The notes under the pieces are model-generated. The model searched no databases, was not told the origin of the DNA, and saw nothing but the letters and a program-made list of their open reading frames with translations. From NCBI RefSeq assembly GCF_000508085.1, contig NZ_KI669560.1:1769248-1833247 (forward strand): 64,000 nt of DNA, read 5' to 3'. Source of the stretch: Sediminibacterium sp. C3 (GTDB taxonomy: Bacteria > Bacteroidota > Bacteroidia > Chitinophagales > Chitinophagaceae). This document shows, one piece after another, positions 16,492-25,221 of this stretch (position 1 is its first letter; each line of letters opens with the position of its first letter). Made by a program: the position numbers and the translations under genes.

Positions 16492-18330
16492 ATGAATTAT
16501 TCATCTTTAGAAGCCTGTTTAATTGACCTGGAGAAAAATGGTCACCTAGTTCGCGTAAAGGAAGAAGTGGACCCTTATTTGGAAATGGCAGCCATTCACC
16601 TTAGGGTATACGAAGCCAAGGGCCCGGCTATATTATTCGAAAATGTAAAAGGTTCCCGGTTCAGAGCAGCTTCTAATATTTTCGGTACCCTGGATCGTTC
16701 CAAGTTTATTTTTCGGAACACGATAGAAAGTGTACAAAAATTAATAGAGTTAAAAAACGATCCAATTAAAGCACTTAAATCACCCCTTCAAAATGCATCG
16801 GCTGGTCTTGCGGCTCTCAAAGCATTGCCCTTAAAGAATCCCTGGACCAAGCCCGTGATGTACGAAGAAATCAAGATCAGTGATCTTCCTTTAATTCATC
16901 ACTGGCCCATGGATGGGGGGGCATTTGTTACCTTACCTCAGGTATATACAGAAGATATTGATCAGCCTGGAATCATGAAAGCCAATCTGGGTATGTATCG
17001 TATTCAATTGACAGGCAATAATTATGCAAAAGACAAGGAAATAGGGTTGCATTACCAGTTGCACAGAGGCATTGGTGTTCACCAAACCAAAGCCAATGCA
17101 AAAGGAGAGCCCCTGAAAGTAAGTTGTTTTGTAGGAGGTCCTCCTTCTCACACTTTATCTGCAGTGATGCCATTGCCGGAGGGAATCAGTGAAATGACTT
17201 TTGCCGGAGTACTCGGCGGCCGCAGATTCCGATATGCCTATGAAGATGGTTTCTGCATCAGTACCGATGCAGATTTTGTAATCACAGGGGAGGTATATCC
17301 CGGAGAAAATAAACCGGAAGGACCTTTTGGAGACCATTTAGGCTACTATAGTTTACAGCACGATTTTCCTTTGATGCGTGTTCATAAAGTATATGCTAGA
17401 AAAAATGCCATCTGGCCATTCACGGTAGTAGGTCGCCCTCCCCAGGAAGACACCAGCTTTGGCGAACTGATTCATGAAATAACAGGGGCTGCAATCCCGC
17501 AGGAAATACCTGGCCTGAAAGAAGTTCATGCGGTGGACGCTGCAGGTGTACACCCGCTATTGCTGGCAGTAGGAAGTGAAAGGTATACACCCTATACACC
17601 TACCAAACAACCAGCAGAGCTGCTTACCATTGCCAACCATGTGTTGGGTACTGGTCAGCTTAGTTTAGCCAAGTTCTTATACATTGCGGCAGATGATACC
17701 AATCAATTAAGTACACATCCTGTTCAGCCTTTCCTGCACTATGTTCTGGAAAGACTCAACCTGCAGAGAGATGTACATTTTTATACCAATACTACCATTG
17801 ATACCCTGGATTATTCCGGTACGGGATTGAATTCAGGAAGTAAAGTTGTTTTTGCAGCCTATGGCGAACCCATTAGAAAGCTGGCAACTGAAATTCCATC
17901 TGTACTGAATGAATTAACGCATTTTGAAAATCCCCAACTGGTGATGCCAGGGGTAATAGCCATCAAAACCAAGGCTTTTACCAATTATCAAACTGTAAAA
18001 GAAGAAATAAAAATGCTGAACTATCAACTGCATGATTCTGTGGATCAGCTAAAGGGCATTGCAAAGATAGTGGTTTGTGATGATGCTGATTTTGTAGCAG
18101 CCAATATGCGCAATTATCTGTGGGTTACTTATACCCGTTGCAATCCTTCACACGATATTCATGGTATTAAAGAAAGTGTCATCAACAAGCATTGGGGTTG
18201 TGAAGGACCATTGGTTATAGATGCCCGAATAAAACCTCATCATGCGCCCCCGGTAGAAAAAGACCCGGCAGTAGAAAAACGGTTAGATCGTTTATTCGCC
18301 AAAGGTGGAAGCTTGCAGCATATTGCGTAA
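16492..18330 (+). CDS. UbiD family decarboxylase (prenyl-FMN dependent)
   Basis: 612 residues, the long form of UbiD common in Bacteroidota. The family core is clear: HLRVYEAKGPAILFENV at the N terminus, the prFMN/metal region around residues 180-300 (GLHYQLHRGIG and PEGPFGDHLGYY) and a C-terminal HWGCEGPLVIDAR. In an organism expected to use menaquinone, the likely role is decarboxylation in quinone synthesis, although UbiD enzymes also act on other aromatic and unsaturated acids. The partner UbiX is not in the window. Confidence 0.88.
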   Translation: MNYSSLEACLIDLEKNGHLVRVKEEVDPYLEMAAIHLRVYEAKGPAILFENVKGSRFRAASNIFGTLDRSKFIFRNTIESVQKLIELKNDPIKALKSPLQNASAGLAALKALPLKNPWTKPVMYEEIKISDLPLIHHWPMDGGAFVTLPQVYTEDIDQPGIMKANLGMYRIQLTGNNYAKDKEIGLHYQLHRGIGVHQTKANAKGEPLKVSCFVGGPPSHTLSAVMPLPEGISEMTFAGVLGGRRFRYAYEDGFCISTDADFVITGEVYPGENKPEGPFGDHLGYYSLQHDFPLMRVHKVYARKNAIWPFTVVGRPPQEDTSFGELIHEITGAAIPQEIPGLKEVHAVDAAGVHPLLLAVGSERYTPYTPTKQPAELLTIANHVLGTGQLSLAKFLYIAADDTNQLSTHPVQPFLHYVLERLNLQRDVHFYTNTTIDTLDYSGTGLNSGSKVVFAAYGEPIRKLATEIPSVLNELTHFENPQLVMPGVIAIKTKAFTNYQTVKEEIKMLNYQLHDSVDQLKGIAKIVVCDDADFVAANMRNYLWVTYTRCNPSHDIHGIKESVINKHWGCEGPLVIDARIKPHHAPPVEKDPAVEKRLDRLFAKGGSLQHIA

Positions 18331-18442
18331 AGGGATACGCAAAAAATTCTTTTGGATTGTTGTAAGATTTTAAATTAAGAAGCATCTATACATAGTAGGT
18401 GACTTGATTTTTAAATTATACTGATATAACAATTCCTTTATT

Positions 18443-19321
18443 ATGAAGAAACTTGCCCTTTTTATTTTTGCGTTTTTTATTTCCAGATATGCCATATCCC
18501 AGAATGCAGTAAGATTTACTCAGGTTAGTACAAAGGGGGATCCCATTATTTTTCTGCCACATATTGGCTGTTCTTCTGAAATGTGGAAAGAAATTGCTGC
18601 TCATTTTCAAAAAACAAACGCAGTTTATCTCGCTGATTTTGCAGGATTTAATGGGGAAACTCCCATAAAGGCTGATTTTACAGAAAACTATGTGAATGCT
18701 ATCCGCCAATTCATTAAAAAGAATAATTTGAAGCATATTGTGCTGGTTGGTCAGAATTACGGGGGATTTGTAGCGGTAAAAACAGCTTCAGATAAGTCCT
18801 TGAAATTCAAAGCAATTATTGCTTCCGATTTTTATCCAAATTTAAGTATGGTATTGAGCCCGAATATCACAAGTGAGCAGCTTGAACAGATGAAAGCCGG
18901 TATCAGAAAAGGTACGTTGGAAATGGAAGCTGAAGCTTTTGCAGCTACCCAAAAGCAAACTGCAGAAATGATGAACTTTACTAAAAAAGAAGATGTAGCC
19001 CGTTTTGTTCAATGGCAGGCAAAATCTGATCGCAATACGCTTGCAGAAACTTTGTGCGAACAGTTTGGCACGGATTTACGACCCGTTTTGAAAGACAATA
19101 AAATTCCGATGTTGGTATTTACTACCTGGTTCTTCGCCAAAACGTACAAAAACATGCCAATCTCAGAGGCAGATAAAAAATTGAAAGAAATGTATGGTGA
19201 AACCCCCAACCTAACTCACGCAATAACCGAAGATGCCCGGGATTTCATGGCAAACGACCAGCCTGAATGGTTCATTACTGAGCTAGATAAATTCTTAAAA
19301 AACTTGAAGGTTGGAAAATAA
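18443..19321 (+). CDS. Exported alpha/beta hydrolase-fold protein lacking the Ser nucleophile
   Basis: 292 residues with a signal peptide (cleavage after about residue 20, AISQ). The alpha/beta hydrolase fold is shown by IIFLPHIGCSSEMW (oxyanion region) and a nucleophile elbow reading GQNYGG: Asn105 stands where GxSxG enzymes have Ser. A C-terminal histidine region is present (LTHAITEDARDF). Either it is a non-catalytic member or it uses another residue. It overlaps the ECF sigma gene by 11 bp, so the two are translationally coupled. Confidence 0.75.
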   Translation: MKKLALFIFAFFISRYAISQNAVRFTQVSTKGDPIIFLPHIGCSSEMWKEIAAHFQKTNAVYLADFAGFNGETPIKADFTENYVNAIRQFIKKNNLKHIVLVGQNYGGFVAVKTASDKSLKFKAIIASDFYPNLSMVLSPNITSEQLEQMKAGIRKGTLEMEAEAFAATQKQTAEMMNFTKKEDVARFVQWQAKSDRNTLAETLCEQFGTDLRPVLKDNKIPMLVFTTWFFAKTYKNMPISEADKKLKEMYGETPNLTHAITEDARDFMANDQPEWFITELDKFLKNLKVGK

Positions 19322-19802
19322 GCAGACGATTTTTGACGAACTTTTTATCAGGTACAGGGACTGGATTTATCGTCTTTGCTACAGTTATACCAATAGCGAA
19401 ACGGAGGCAGAAGACCTAGTGCAAGAATGTTTTTCAAAAGTCTGGCTGAACCTTTCCGATTTTCAGCATCGTTCTGATTATAGTACATGGATTTATCGGA
19501 TAGCTACTAATACCTGTTTAATGCAAATTCGCAGGGAGAAAAACAATCCGGTTGATTACCGTGAACAGTTGCAGGATAAGGCATTGGAAGAGTACAATAA
19601 TGACAAGGAAAAACAATCTGAAAATCTTTACAGAGCCATTCGTAAGCTCAATGAAATGGACAGACTGATTGTCTCAATGGTTCTGGAAGGAATTCCGCAA
19701 AAACAGATTGGAGAGGTGTTGGGCATTACTGAAAACAATGTTAATGTGAAAGTACATCGTATTAAAAGTCAATTGAAAGAAATGCTATTAAATAATCAAT
19801 AA
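19311..19802 (+). CDS. ECF-type RNA polymerase sigma factor
   Basis: 163 residues. Sigma-70 region 2 spans about 8-75 (the DLVQECFSKVWLN and STWIYRIATN motifs), and region 4 spans about 105-160 with an HTH (IPQKQIGEVLGITENNVNVKV). TTG start at 19311, inside the preceding gene's last codons. There is no FecR-type gene next to it; the following membrane protein may serve as its anti-sigma partner. Confidence 0.88.
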   Translation: MENKQTIFDELFIRYRDWIYRLCYSYTNSETEAEDLVQECFSKVWLNLSDFQHRSDYSTWIYRIATNTCLMQIRREKNNPVDYREQLQDKALEEYNNDKEKQSENLYRAIRKLNEMDRLIVSMVLEGIPQKQIGEVLGITENNVNVKVHRIKSQLKEMLLNNQ

Positions 19803-19803
19803 T

Positions 19804-20412
19804 ATGGATAAGGAATTTGAAGAACTGAAAGGGTTGTTTCAGCAAAAGAAAGCTTCTGTGACTTTATCCACGGAAGGGATTGAAAAAAAGGCAAAACATG
19901 ATTTATCAAAGCTTAGGCAGAACCATATTGCCAATATTATAATGCTTCTTTCCACTGCTATTGTTTTGATTGTTATTGATAAGATTAATTCAGAAAAAAT
20001 AGAAACTTCATCCTGGGGACTTTTCATACTTCTGACCTGTTCACTTTATTATGCACTCAGTAAATCCTACCTTTTATACAGGTTAAATGCCATTAAACCA
20101 ACCCATAGTGTATTGCATACCATTGAACAGCTAGAACGATATAAAAGACTGAATACATTCATGCATACATATGGTGAAATGATGTACACATTGGTGCTAT
20201 GTATTGGTATTTATCTATACATAAATCCTGTGATGGATATTTTTTTACTGAATAATAGGGAAGAAGCCATGATATGGCTTTGGGGAATCTGGGGAGCATT
20301 GATTGCTTGGCTGTTGTTTTACAATTTTGTAATCAAACGCAGAAGAATGAAAAGCGATATTCAGATTATTGAGAATTACCTAAAGGCCCTAAAGACAAAT
20401 GAAAGTCTTTAA
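19804..20412 (+). CDS. Membrane protein, possible anti-sigma partner
   Basis: 202 residues: a cytoplasmic N-terminal stretch of about 38 residues, two membrane helices (about 40-58 and 68-86), a central soluble part, and two more helices (about 122-142 and 155-176) before a basic tail. It begins 1 bp after the ECF sigma stop. Its position and topology fit a membrane anti-sigma factor, but no known anti-sigma domain is recognisable. Confidence 0.6.
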   Translation: MDKEFEELKGLFQQKKASVTLSTEGIEKKAKHDLSKLRQNHIANIIMLLSTAIVLIVIDKINSEKIETSSWGLFILLTCSLYYALSKSYLLYRLNAIKPTHSVLHTIEQLERYKRLNTFMHTYGEMMYTLVLCIGIYLYINPVMDIFLLNNREEAMIWLWGIWGALIAWLLFYNFVIKRRRMKSDIQIIENYLKALKTNESL

Positions 20413-20468
20413 TTTCCTGTTGTATTCAATTTAGGCTATGTGAATCTTTTTTCTTAAAATTACCAATC

Positions 20469-21674
20469 ATGAATCAGTACATAGCCCAGTTAGCCCGAAT
20501 GGGGGCAGCACAGAAAAGAACAATTATTGGATTAATGAGCGGTACGTCCTTGGATGGTTTGGATATTGCCGTTTGCGATATTACTGGCAGTGGCATGGAA
20601 ACAGAAGTAGCTGTAAAACATTTCACCACCATTCCTTTTGATGAAACATTCAAATCGGCTATCAGGGAAATTTTTTCTAAAAAGACAATTGATTTTGAAT
20701 TGCTATGTCTGTTAAATCCCTGGGTGGGTGAGCAGCATGCAGCCATGATATTAAAGGCATTAAAGGGTTGGGGGATTCAACCCGCCGAAATAGACCTGAT
20801 TGCCAGCCATGGGCAAACGGTTTATCATGCGCCCAAGCTATTACACGGGAAACCTCAGTACGGCAATGCAACGCTACAGATTGGAGACGGAGATCAGATT
20901 GCTGTAAAAACCGGGATTATCACGATGAGCGATTTCAGGCAAAAACATATAGCTGCAGGAGGAGAAGGGGCCCCATTGGCGGTTTATGGTGATTATTTCA
21001 TTTTCAGCAAAAAAGGTGAAGACCGGATTATGCTGAATATTGGTGGAATTGCCAATTATACTTTTTTACCCGGAAGCTTAGATGCTGCCAAAATTTTCAG
21101 TACCGATACCGGTCCGGGAAATACATTAATGGATCAGTATGTTCAAAAGCATTTTAATTGTGCATACGATAAAGATGCAGCCATTGCCAAACAGGGAAAA
21201 GTAAATGAAGATTTGCTAAATGTGTTATTGTCTGACTCTTTCTTTGCAGAACCCTTCCCTAAAACTACTGGCCCCGAACTTTTTAATCTGGCTTATCTGG
21301 AAAAAGCCATTCAACGTTCCGGCCAAGATAATATCAGCCATTACGATATCATGGCAACCTTAAATAGGTTAACGGCTTCCACCATAGTTACGGCTATCGA
21401 ACGTGGTCAGGAAATGATTGGAAATAAAGAAATTGTTGTGTACAGCAGCGGTGGAGGGATGCACAATCCGATGATCATGGATTTTATAAAAGCAGCATTG
21501 CCGGATGCACATTTTTATACTACCGATGCCCTGGAGATTAATCCAGATGCAAAGGAAGCAGTACTTTTTGCGGTTCTTGCCAATGAAAATGTTGCCGGAG
21601 GCTCTGTATCCATCGGAGGGGGGAATGCAGGAATCCCTTCCGTAACCATGGGGAAAATCAGCTTTCCTAAATAA
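20469..21674 (+). CDS. anmK: Anhydro-N-acetylmuramic acid kinase
   Basis: 401 residues. The N-terminal ATP-binding motif GLMSGTSLDGLDIAV, the catalytic-region motifs DFRQKHIAAGGEGAPL and NIGGIAN, and TDTGPGNTLMD are all AnmK signatures. It phosphorylates and opens 1,6-anhydro-MurNAc from recycled peptidoglycan, giving MurNAc-6-phosphate. MurQ, its usual partner, is not in the window. Confidence 0.95.
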   Translation: MNQYIAQLARMGAAQKRTIIGLMSGTSLDGLDIAVCDITGSGMETEVAVKHFTTIPFDETFKSAIREIFSKKTIDFELLCLLNPWVGEQHAAMILKALKGWGIQPAEIDLIASHGQTVYHAPKLLHGKPQYGNATLQIGDGDQIAVKTGIITMSDFRQKHIAAGGEGAPLAVYGDYFIFSKKGEDRIMLNIGGIANYTFLPGSLDAAKIFSTDTGPGNTLMDQYVQKHFNCAYDKDAAIAKQGKVNEDLLNVLLSDSFFAEPFPKTTGPELFNLAYLEKAIQRSGQDNISHYDIMATLNRLTASTIVTAIERGQEMIGNKEIVVYSSGGGMHNPMIMDFIKAALPDAHFYTTDALEINPDAKEAVLFAVLANENVAGGSVSIGGGNAGIPSVTMGKISFPK

Positions 21675-21702
21675 AAAAGCTGCCCCATTTGGAGCAGCTT
21701 CC
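21673..21702 (-). terminator. Terminator downstream of the gene at 21743
   Basis: AAGCTGC and GCAGCTT arms form a stem interrupted by one mismatch. On the minus strand it is followed by a T6 run, so it ends transcription of the 21743-22180 gene. It also lies right behind anmK and could act in both directions. Confidence 0.65.
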
Positions 21703-21742
21703 ATCAACCTATAACTAATAGAGAGCCATGAAGCAGTGATAA

Positions 21743-22180
21743 CTATTTTCTGCTGTTTGAGAATATGCTCACTTCGCCATATTCAGAAATTGCCAGTACC
21801 AGGTATTCTTTTTCGGTAGTCATAGACACATAGTAACTGATTTCATTGTATTCGTTGGTAAATGCAATGCACTCCTGTAAAGCATATTCGGGGAAAGTGT
21901 ACTTGCTGGTTATGGTTTTCAAGGCATTTTTAGGCAATTTGTCAAAATCCTGGTAACGGGTTGTTCCAATTAAATCCCCCTCTGTATTATAGAATACTTC
22001 TACTTTTTGTTCTTCTACCTGCACACTGGCTTTTTCGAATTTGGCAGCGGATTTCCACTGTACGCTGTTTACTTTCCCTAACAGGCTCTTAAGGTTCCCC
22101 TTGTCTGAGTCCTGGGTAATTGGGTTGGCAAAACTGCTGGTGCTTACTAAAATGGCGGCTGCAATAAGAATCTTTTTCAT
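21743..22180 (-). CDS. Secreted PepSY-like protein
   Basis: 145 residues with a signal peptide (about 1-18, ending SSFA). The rest is a small alpha/beta domain with alternating YNTEGDLIGTTR and TNEYNEISYYVSM strands, resembling the BLIP/PepSY-like folds found in many small Bacteroidota periplasmic proteins. No catalytic motif and no cysteine pair. Function unknown. Single-gene unit. Confidence 0.6.
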   Translation of the reverse strand: MKKILIAAAILVSTSSFANPITQDSDKGNLKSLLGKVNSVQWKSAAKFEKASVQVEEQKVEVFYNTEGDLIGTTRYQDFDKLPKNALKTITSKYTFPEYALQECIAFTNEYNEISYYVSMTTEKEYLVLAISEYGEVSIFSNSRK

Positions 22181-22470
22181 GTTTTTATTTTTGTTTGTTT
22201 TTTAAGATTAACAAGTCAAAACTACTAGCTTGCATATATCAGACGAAGGGGATTGTGATAGGTTACATGACCCTATAGGTCTATTAGATGAATGGTAGGA
22301 GTGGCGGTAAACAGAAATAGGATATATTTGCTGAAACTTAATTCGGACGTGGGATTGCAAAGTTTTGTTTAGAAAAAGTTAAGGGCTGATTTCCTGTGAT
22401 GAAAATTGTTAAAGTGTTTTTCACACTTGATAAATGGAGGCTTTTTTTAAAAAAAATGGAAAAAATACTT
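22181..22470. other. Gene-free region upstream of rpmB
   Basis: About 290 bp with no coding frame or RNA gene that I can support. It contains an AAGTGT-N5-ACACTT inverted repeat at 22412-22428, and it must hold the divergent promoter of the 21743-22180 gene. No other structure was recognised. Confidence 0.4.
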
Positions 22471-22477
22471 TGTTAGG

Positions 22478-22509
22478 TTTGTTAATTTGGTGATTTTTCC
22501 TACCTTTGC
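22478..22509 (+). promoter_or_regulatory. Promoter of the rpmB-rpmG-DUF4295 operon
   Basis: -33 TTTG (22478-22481), a 19-bp spacer, and a -7 TACCTTTGC (22501-22509). An excellent match to the Bacteroidota primary-sigma consensus, as expected for ribosomal protein genes. The leader to the rpmB ATG is about 28 nt. Confidence 0.8.
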
Positions 22510-22542
22510 CGTCCGAAAAAATCGGAAAAAAACATTAGAGTC

Positions 22543-22779
22543 ATGGCAAGAGTATGTCAGATAACCGGTAAAAAGCCAATAGTTGGTAACAGTGTTTCTC
22601 ACTCAAACATCAAAACCAAGCGTCGTTTCTTACCTAATTTGCAAAAGAAGCGCTTCTTCTTTGCTGAAGAAGATCGTTGGGTAACGTTAAAAGTGTCTAC
22701 AGACGCTTTAAGAACCATTAATAAAAATGGTTTAAGTACAGTAATTAAAGAAATGAGAGCCAACGGCGCTAAAATCTAA
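22543..22779 (+). CDS. rpmB: 50S ribosomal protein L28
   Basis: 78 residues, basic, beginning [10 protein letters not shown], with the family motifs [15 protein letters not shown] and [16 protein letters not shown]. First gene of a three-gene ribosomal operon (rpmB-rpmG-DUF4295) under a strong consensus promoter. The gene order is typical of Bacteroidota. Confidence 0.97.
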   Translation: MARVCQITGKKPIVGNSVSHSNIKTKRRFLPNLQKKRFFFAEEDRWVTLKVSTDALRTINKNGLSTVIKEMRANGAKI

Positions 22780-22804
22780 CTAAACACAGTAAACTACCTA
22801 TAAA

Positions 22805-22987
22805 ATGGCAAAGAAAGGTAACAGGGTTCAAGTAATACTAGAGTGCACTGAGCACAAGACCAGCGGTCAGCCAGGTACTAGTCGCTATATTACTACCAAG
22901 AACAAGAAGAATACGCCTGAGCGTATTGAATTGAAGAAATTCAACCCAATTTTGAAAAAAGTAACCGTTCATAAAGAAATCAAATAA
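22805..22987 (+). CDS. rpmG: 50S ribosomal protein L33
   Basis: 60 residues with [16 protein letters not shown] and the [17 protein letters not shown] core of L33. It keeps one cysteine but lacks the paired CxxC motifs of zinc-binding L33, so it is the zinc-free (C-) form. It lies 25 bp after rpmB and 2 bp before the DUF4295 gene. Confidence 0.97.
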   Translation: MAKKGNRVQVILECTEHKTSGQPGTSRYITTKNKKNTPERIELKKFNPILKKVTVHKEIK

Positions 22988-22989
22988 TC

Positions 22990-23163
22990 ATGGCTAAAGT
23001 AGCTTCCAAAAACGCGAAAGTAAAAGACTTAAAAGCAGCAGCTGAAGCAAAGAACTGGACTAAAGTTATTAAGGCCGTTCGTAGCCCTAAAACTGGTGCT
23101 TACACTTTCAAAGAGCAAATTATACACAAGGACAAAGTGAACGATTTCATCGCTAACAAGTAG
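22990..23163 (+). CDS. DUF4295 family small basic protein
   Basis: 57 residues, highly basic, starting MAKVASKNAK. The conserved core KVIKAVRSPKTGAYTFKEQII and the ending NDFIANK match DUF4295, a short Bacteroidota-specific family almost always encoded directly after rpmG. Its location and charge suggest a ribosome-associated protein; I know of no assigned activity. Starts 2 bp after rpmG. Confidence 0.9.
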   Translation: MAKVASKNAKVKDLKAAAEAKNWTKVIKAVRSPKTGAYTFKEQIIHKDKVNDFIANK

Positions 23164-23179
23164 TCTTTCGTTGTCAATA

Positions 23180-23220
23180 ATGTTAAAGCTTCCTTCTTCA
23201 TCGTCGGAGGCTTTTTTGTA
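23180..23220 (+). terminator. Terminator of the rpmB operon
   Basis: AAGCTTCC and GGAGGCTT form an 8-bp stem (one G-T pair) with a loop of about 12 nt, followed by T6. It lies about 20 bp after the DUF4295 stop and before ftsY. Confidence 0.7.
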
Positions 23221-23241
23221 TTAAACCAATAAATATCGACC

Positions 23242-24204
23242 ATGGGCTTTTTTGATAAATTATTCGGGAAAAAAGAAAAAGAGAGTCTGGATCAGGGTTT
23301 GCAAAAAACCAAGGAAGGATTCCTTTCTAAAATTACCAAAGCCATTGCGGGTAAAACCACGATCGATGATGAGGTGCTGGATAATTTGGAAGAAGCTTTA
23401 ATTGGAGCGGATGTTGGCGTAGATACTACATTGCAAATTATTCGCAAGATTGAGTTAAGAGTTAAGAATGACAAATATCTCAATACCACTGAGTTAAATA
23501 CTATACTTCAAGAAGAAATTGCATCTGTTCTAGTGGATGCACCGCTGGATTCCTTACAAGGGTTCCAAATCCCCGAAGGGAAAAAGCCTTATATCATTTT
23601 AGTTGTAGGGGTAAACGGAGTTGGGAAAACTACTACCATTGGAAAGCTGGCTTCCCGTTTTAAAGCTGCAGGAAATTCAGTTGTATTGGGTGCCGCAGAT
23701 ACTTTCAGGGCAGCGGCTGTTGATCAATTGACCATCTGGAGCGAAAGAGTGGGGGTGCCCATTATAAAACAGGCAATGGGTTCTGACCCAAGTGCAGTTG
23801 CATATGATACAGTGGCCAGTGCCGTAGCAAAAAATGCGGATGTAGTTATTATTGACACTGCTGGTCGGTTGCACAATAAAGCCCATTTGATGGATGAGCT
23901 GAATAAAATAAAGAGGGTAATTCAGAAAATTGTACCCGAGGGGCCACATGAAGTTTTATTGGTATTGGATGGCTCAACCGGACAAAATGCCGTTGAACAG
24001 GCAAGACATTTTACCGCTACAACCAATGTGAGTGCCCTGGCAATTACCAAGTTGGACGGAACTGCCAAAGGCGGGGTGGTGCTGGCCATTGCCAATCAGT
24101 TCAATATTCCCGTTAAATACATCGGTGTGGGTGAGAAAGTGGAAGACCTTCTTATTTTTAATAAAGAAGCTTTTGTTGATACTTTATTTTCTATTCAAAA
24201 ATAA
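23242..24204 (+). CDS. ftsY: Signal recognition particle receptor FtsY
   Basis: 320 residues. A four-helix N domain (about 20-95) precedes the SRP-type GTPase: G1 GVNGVGKTTTIGKLA, G3 DTAGRLHNK, G4 TKLDGTAKGG and the DTFRAAAVDQL motif. The acidic A domain of E. coli FtsY is absent, as usual in Bacteroidota. It docks SRP-ribosome complexes at the inner membrane. Confidence 0.97.
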   Translation: MGFFDKLFGKKEKESLDQGLQKTKEGFLSKITKAIAGKTTIDDEVLDNLEEALIGADVGVDTTLQIIRKIELRVKNDKYLNTTELNTILQEEIASVLVDAPLDSLQGFQIPEGKKPYIILVVGVNGVGKTTTIGKLASRFKAAGNSVVLGAADTFRAAAVDQLTIWSERVGVPIIKQAMGSDPSAVAYDTVASAVAKNADVVIIDTAGRLHNKAHLMDELNKIKRVIQKIVPEGPHEVLLVLDGSTGQNAVEQARHFTATTNVSALAITKLDGTAKGGVVLAIANQFNIPVKYIGVGEKVEDLLIFNKEAFVDTLFSIQK

Positions 24205-24210
24205 ACTAGT

Positions 24211-24621
24211 ATGAAAAAAATCGTTCTGTTTTCTGCCATTTTATTGGCTGCATCCATTTCCTCCAATGCACAATTGGGAAATGTATTAGACAAGGCAAAA
24301 GCTGTGGGAGCTGTTGCTGGATTTGATGTTAACAGTTTATCGAGTGGTATTATGGGTAAATTGGGACCTGCATTGGCACTTACAGGTGCTCAAAAGCCAA
24401 AAGTAGCGGAAGCTGTTACTGAATACCTGAAACAAAAAGCGCAATTTATTGACAAGCAAAAAACCAATCCAGCTGAATATACGCAGCGTCAGTCTGGTAT
24501 TTTTCAAGGTCTGAAATCAAAGTTGACCGGAATATTGTTAAAGAATCAAATGAATAAATTCTTAGGTTTAAAACCTGCTACCAATGATCCGGCCAACGTG
24601 CTATCTCAATTATTTTTTTAA
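24211..24621 (+). CDS. Secreted alpha-helical protein of unknown function
   Basis: 136 residues with a signal peptide (cleavage near residue 20, SNAQ). The mature part is alanine- and lysine-rich and predicted mostly helical, with no cysteine. I do not recognise a family with confidence. It starts 6 bp after ftsY on the same strand and may be co-transcribed. Confidence 0.65.
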   Translation: MKKIVLFSAILLAASISSNAQLGNVLDKAKAVGAVAGFDVNSLSSGIMGKLGPALALTGAQKPKVAEAVTEYLKQKAQFIDKQKTNPAEYTQRQSGIFQGLKSKLTGILLKNQMNKFLGLKPATNDPANVLSQLFF

Positions 24622-24636
24622 TTGGGAAGTCAGGAT

Positions 24637-25119
24637 TTAAAAGGTATAGCGGATAGCTAATCCACCCCATCCCCCTTCAAAATAATTATATCCAATAAAG
24701 TTAAAGGAGGGCTGCCAGTCAAAACTTAGATTGAGCGGTGCTCCTTTAATCTTATAATCCAGTCCCAATACTCCGTCCACACCAATGGCTATCCCATCGG
24801 CTCTGCCTGGATATCTGGATCTCCAATTATCGCTCCAGACCCCAATATGTCCGCCTCCTCCTACATACCATTGAAGTCCTTCAGCACCTGAGATAGGGAA
24901 ATGGAGTTCATATAATCCTGTTAGTCTCAATCCATCGTTGGAAATATAACCCAGCCCTTCAATTGCTCTGCCCTTTTGCGTGAAATGTTTTACAGAAATG
25001 GCGCCTGGATACATTTTTACACCCAGTGCAGTTTGATAAGTGCTACCATTGTTTTGAGCGTGTAGTAAACTTGTTGTAAAGGCCAATGCCATTACCATCA
25101 TCATTTTTCTCATGTTCAT
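24637..25119 (-). CDS. Small outer membrane beta-barrel-like protein
   Basis: 160 residues with a signal peptide (MMVMALAFTTSLLHAQ, cleavage near 21), then alternating polar/hydrophobic strands rich in Gly, Tyr and Trp. The C-terminal residue is aromatic (AIRYTF), typical of a small eight-strand barrel. Family not identified. An in-frame ATG three codons in (MRKMMM) is an alternative start. Confidence 0.6.
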   Translation of the reverse strand: MNMRKMMMVMALAFTTSLLHAQNNGSTYQTALGVKMYPGAISVKHFTQKGRAIEGLGYISNDGLRLTGLYELHFPISGAEGLQWYVGGGGHIGVWSDNWRSRYPGRADGIAIGVDGVLGLDYKIKGAPLNLSFDWQPSFNFIGYNYFEGGWGGLAIRYTF

Positions 25120-25221
25120 TGTTTAGGGTTATCCTAACAAAATCGTGCCAATCTGCAACCGAATGCTAAAAAAATGTTAAGCTCCTGAATAGTTCCATTA
25201 TTTTATAATTAGGTTTGTAGC

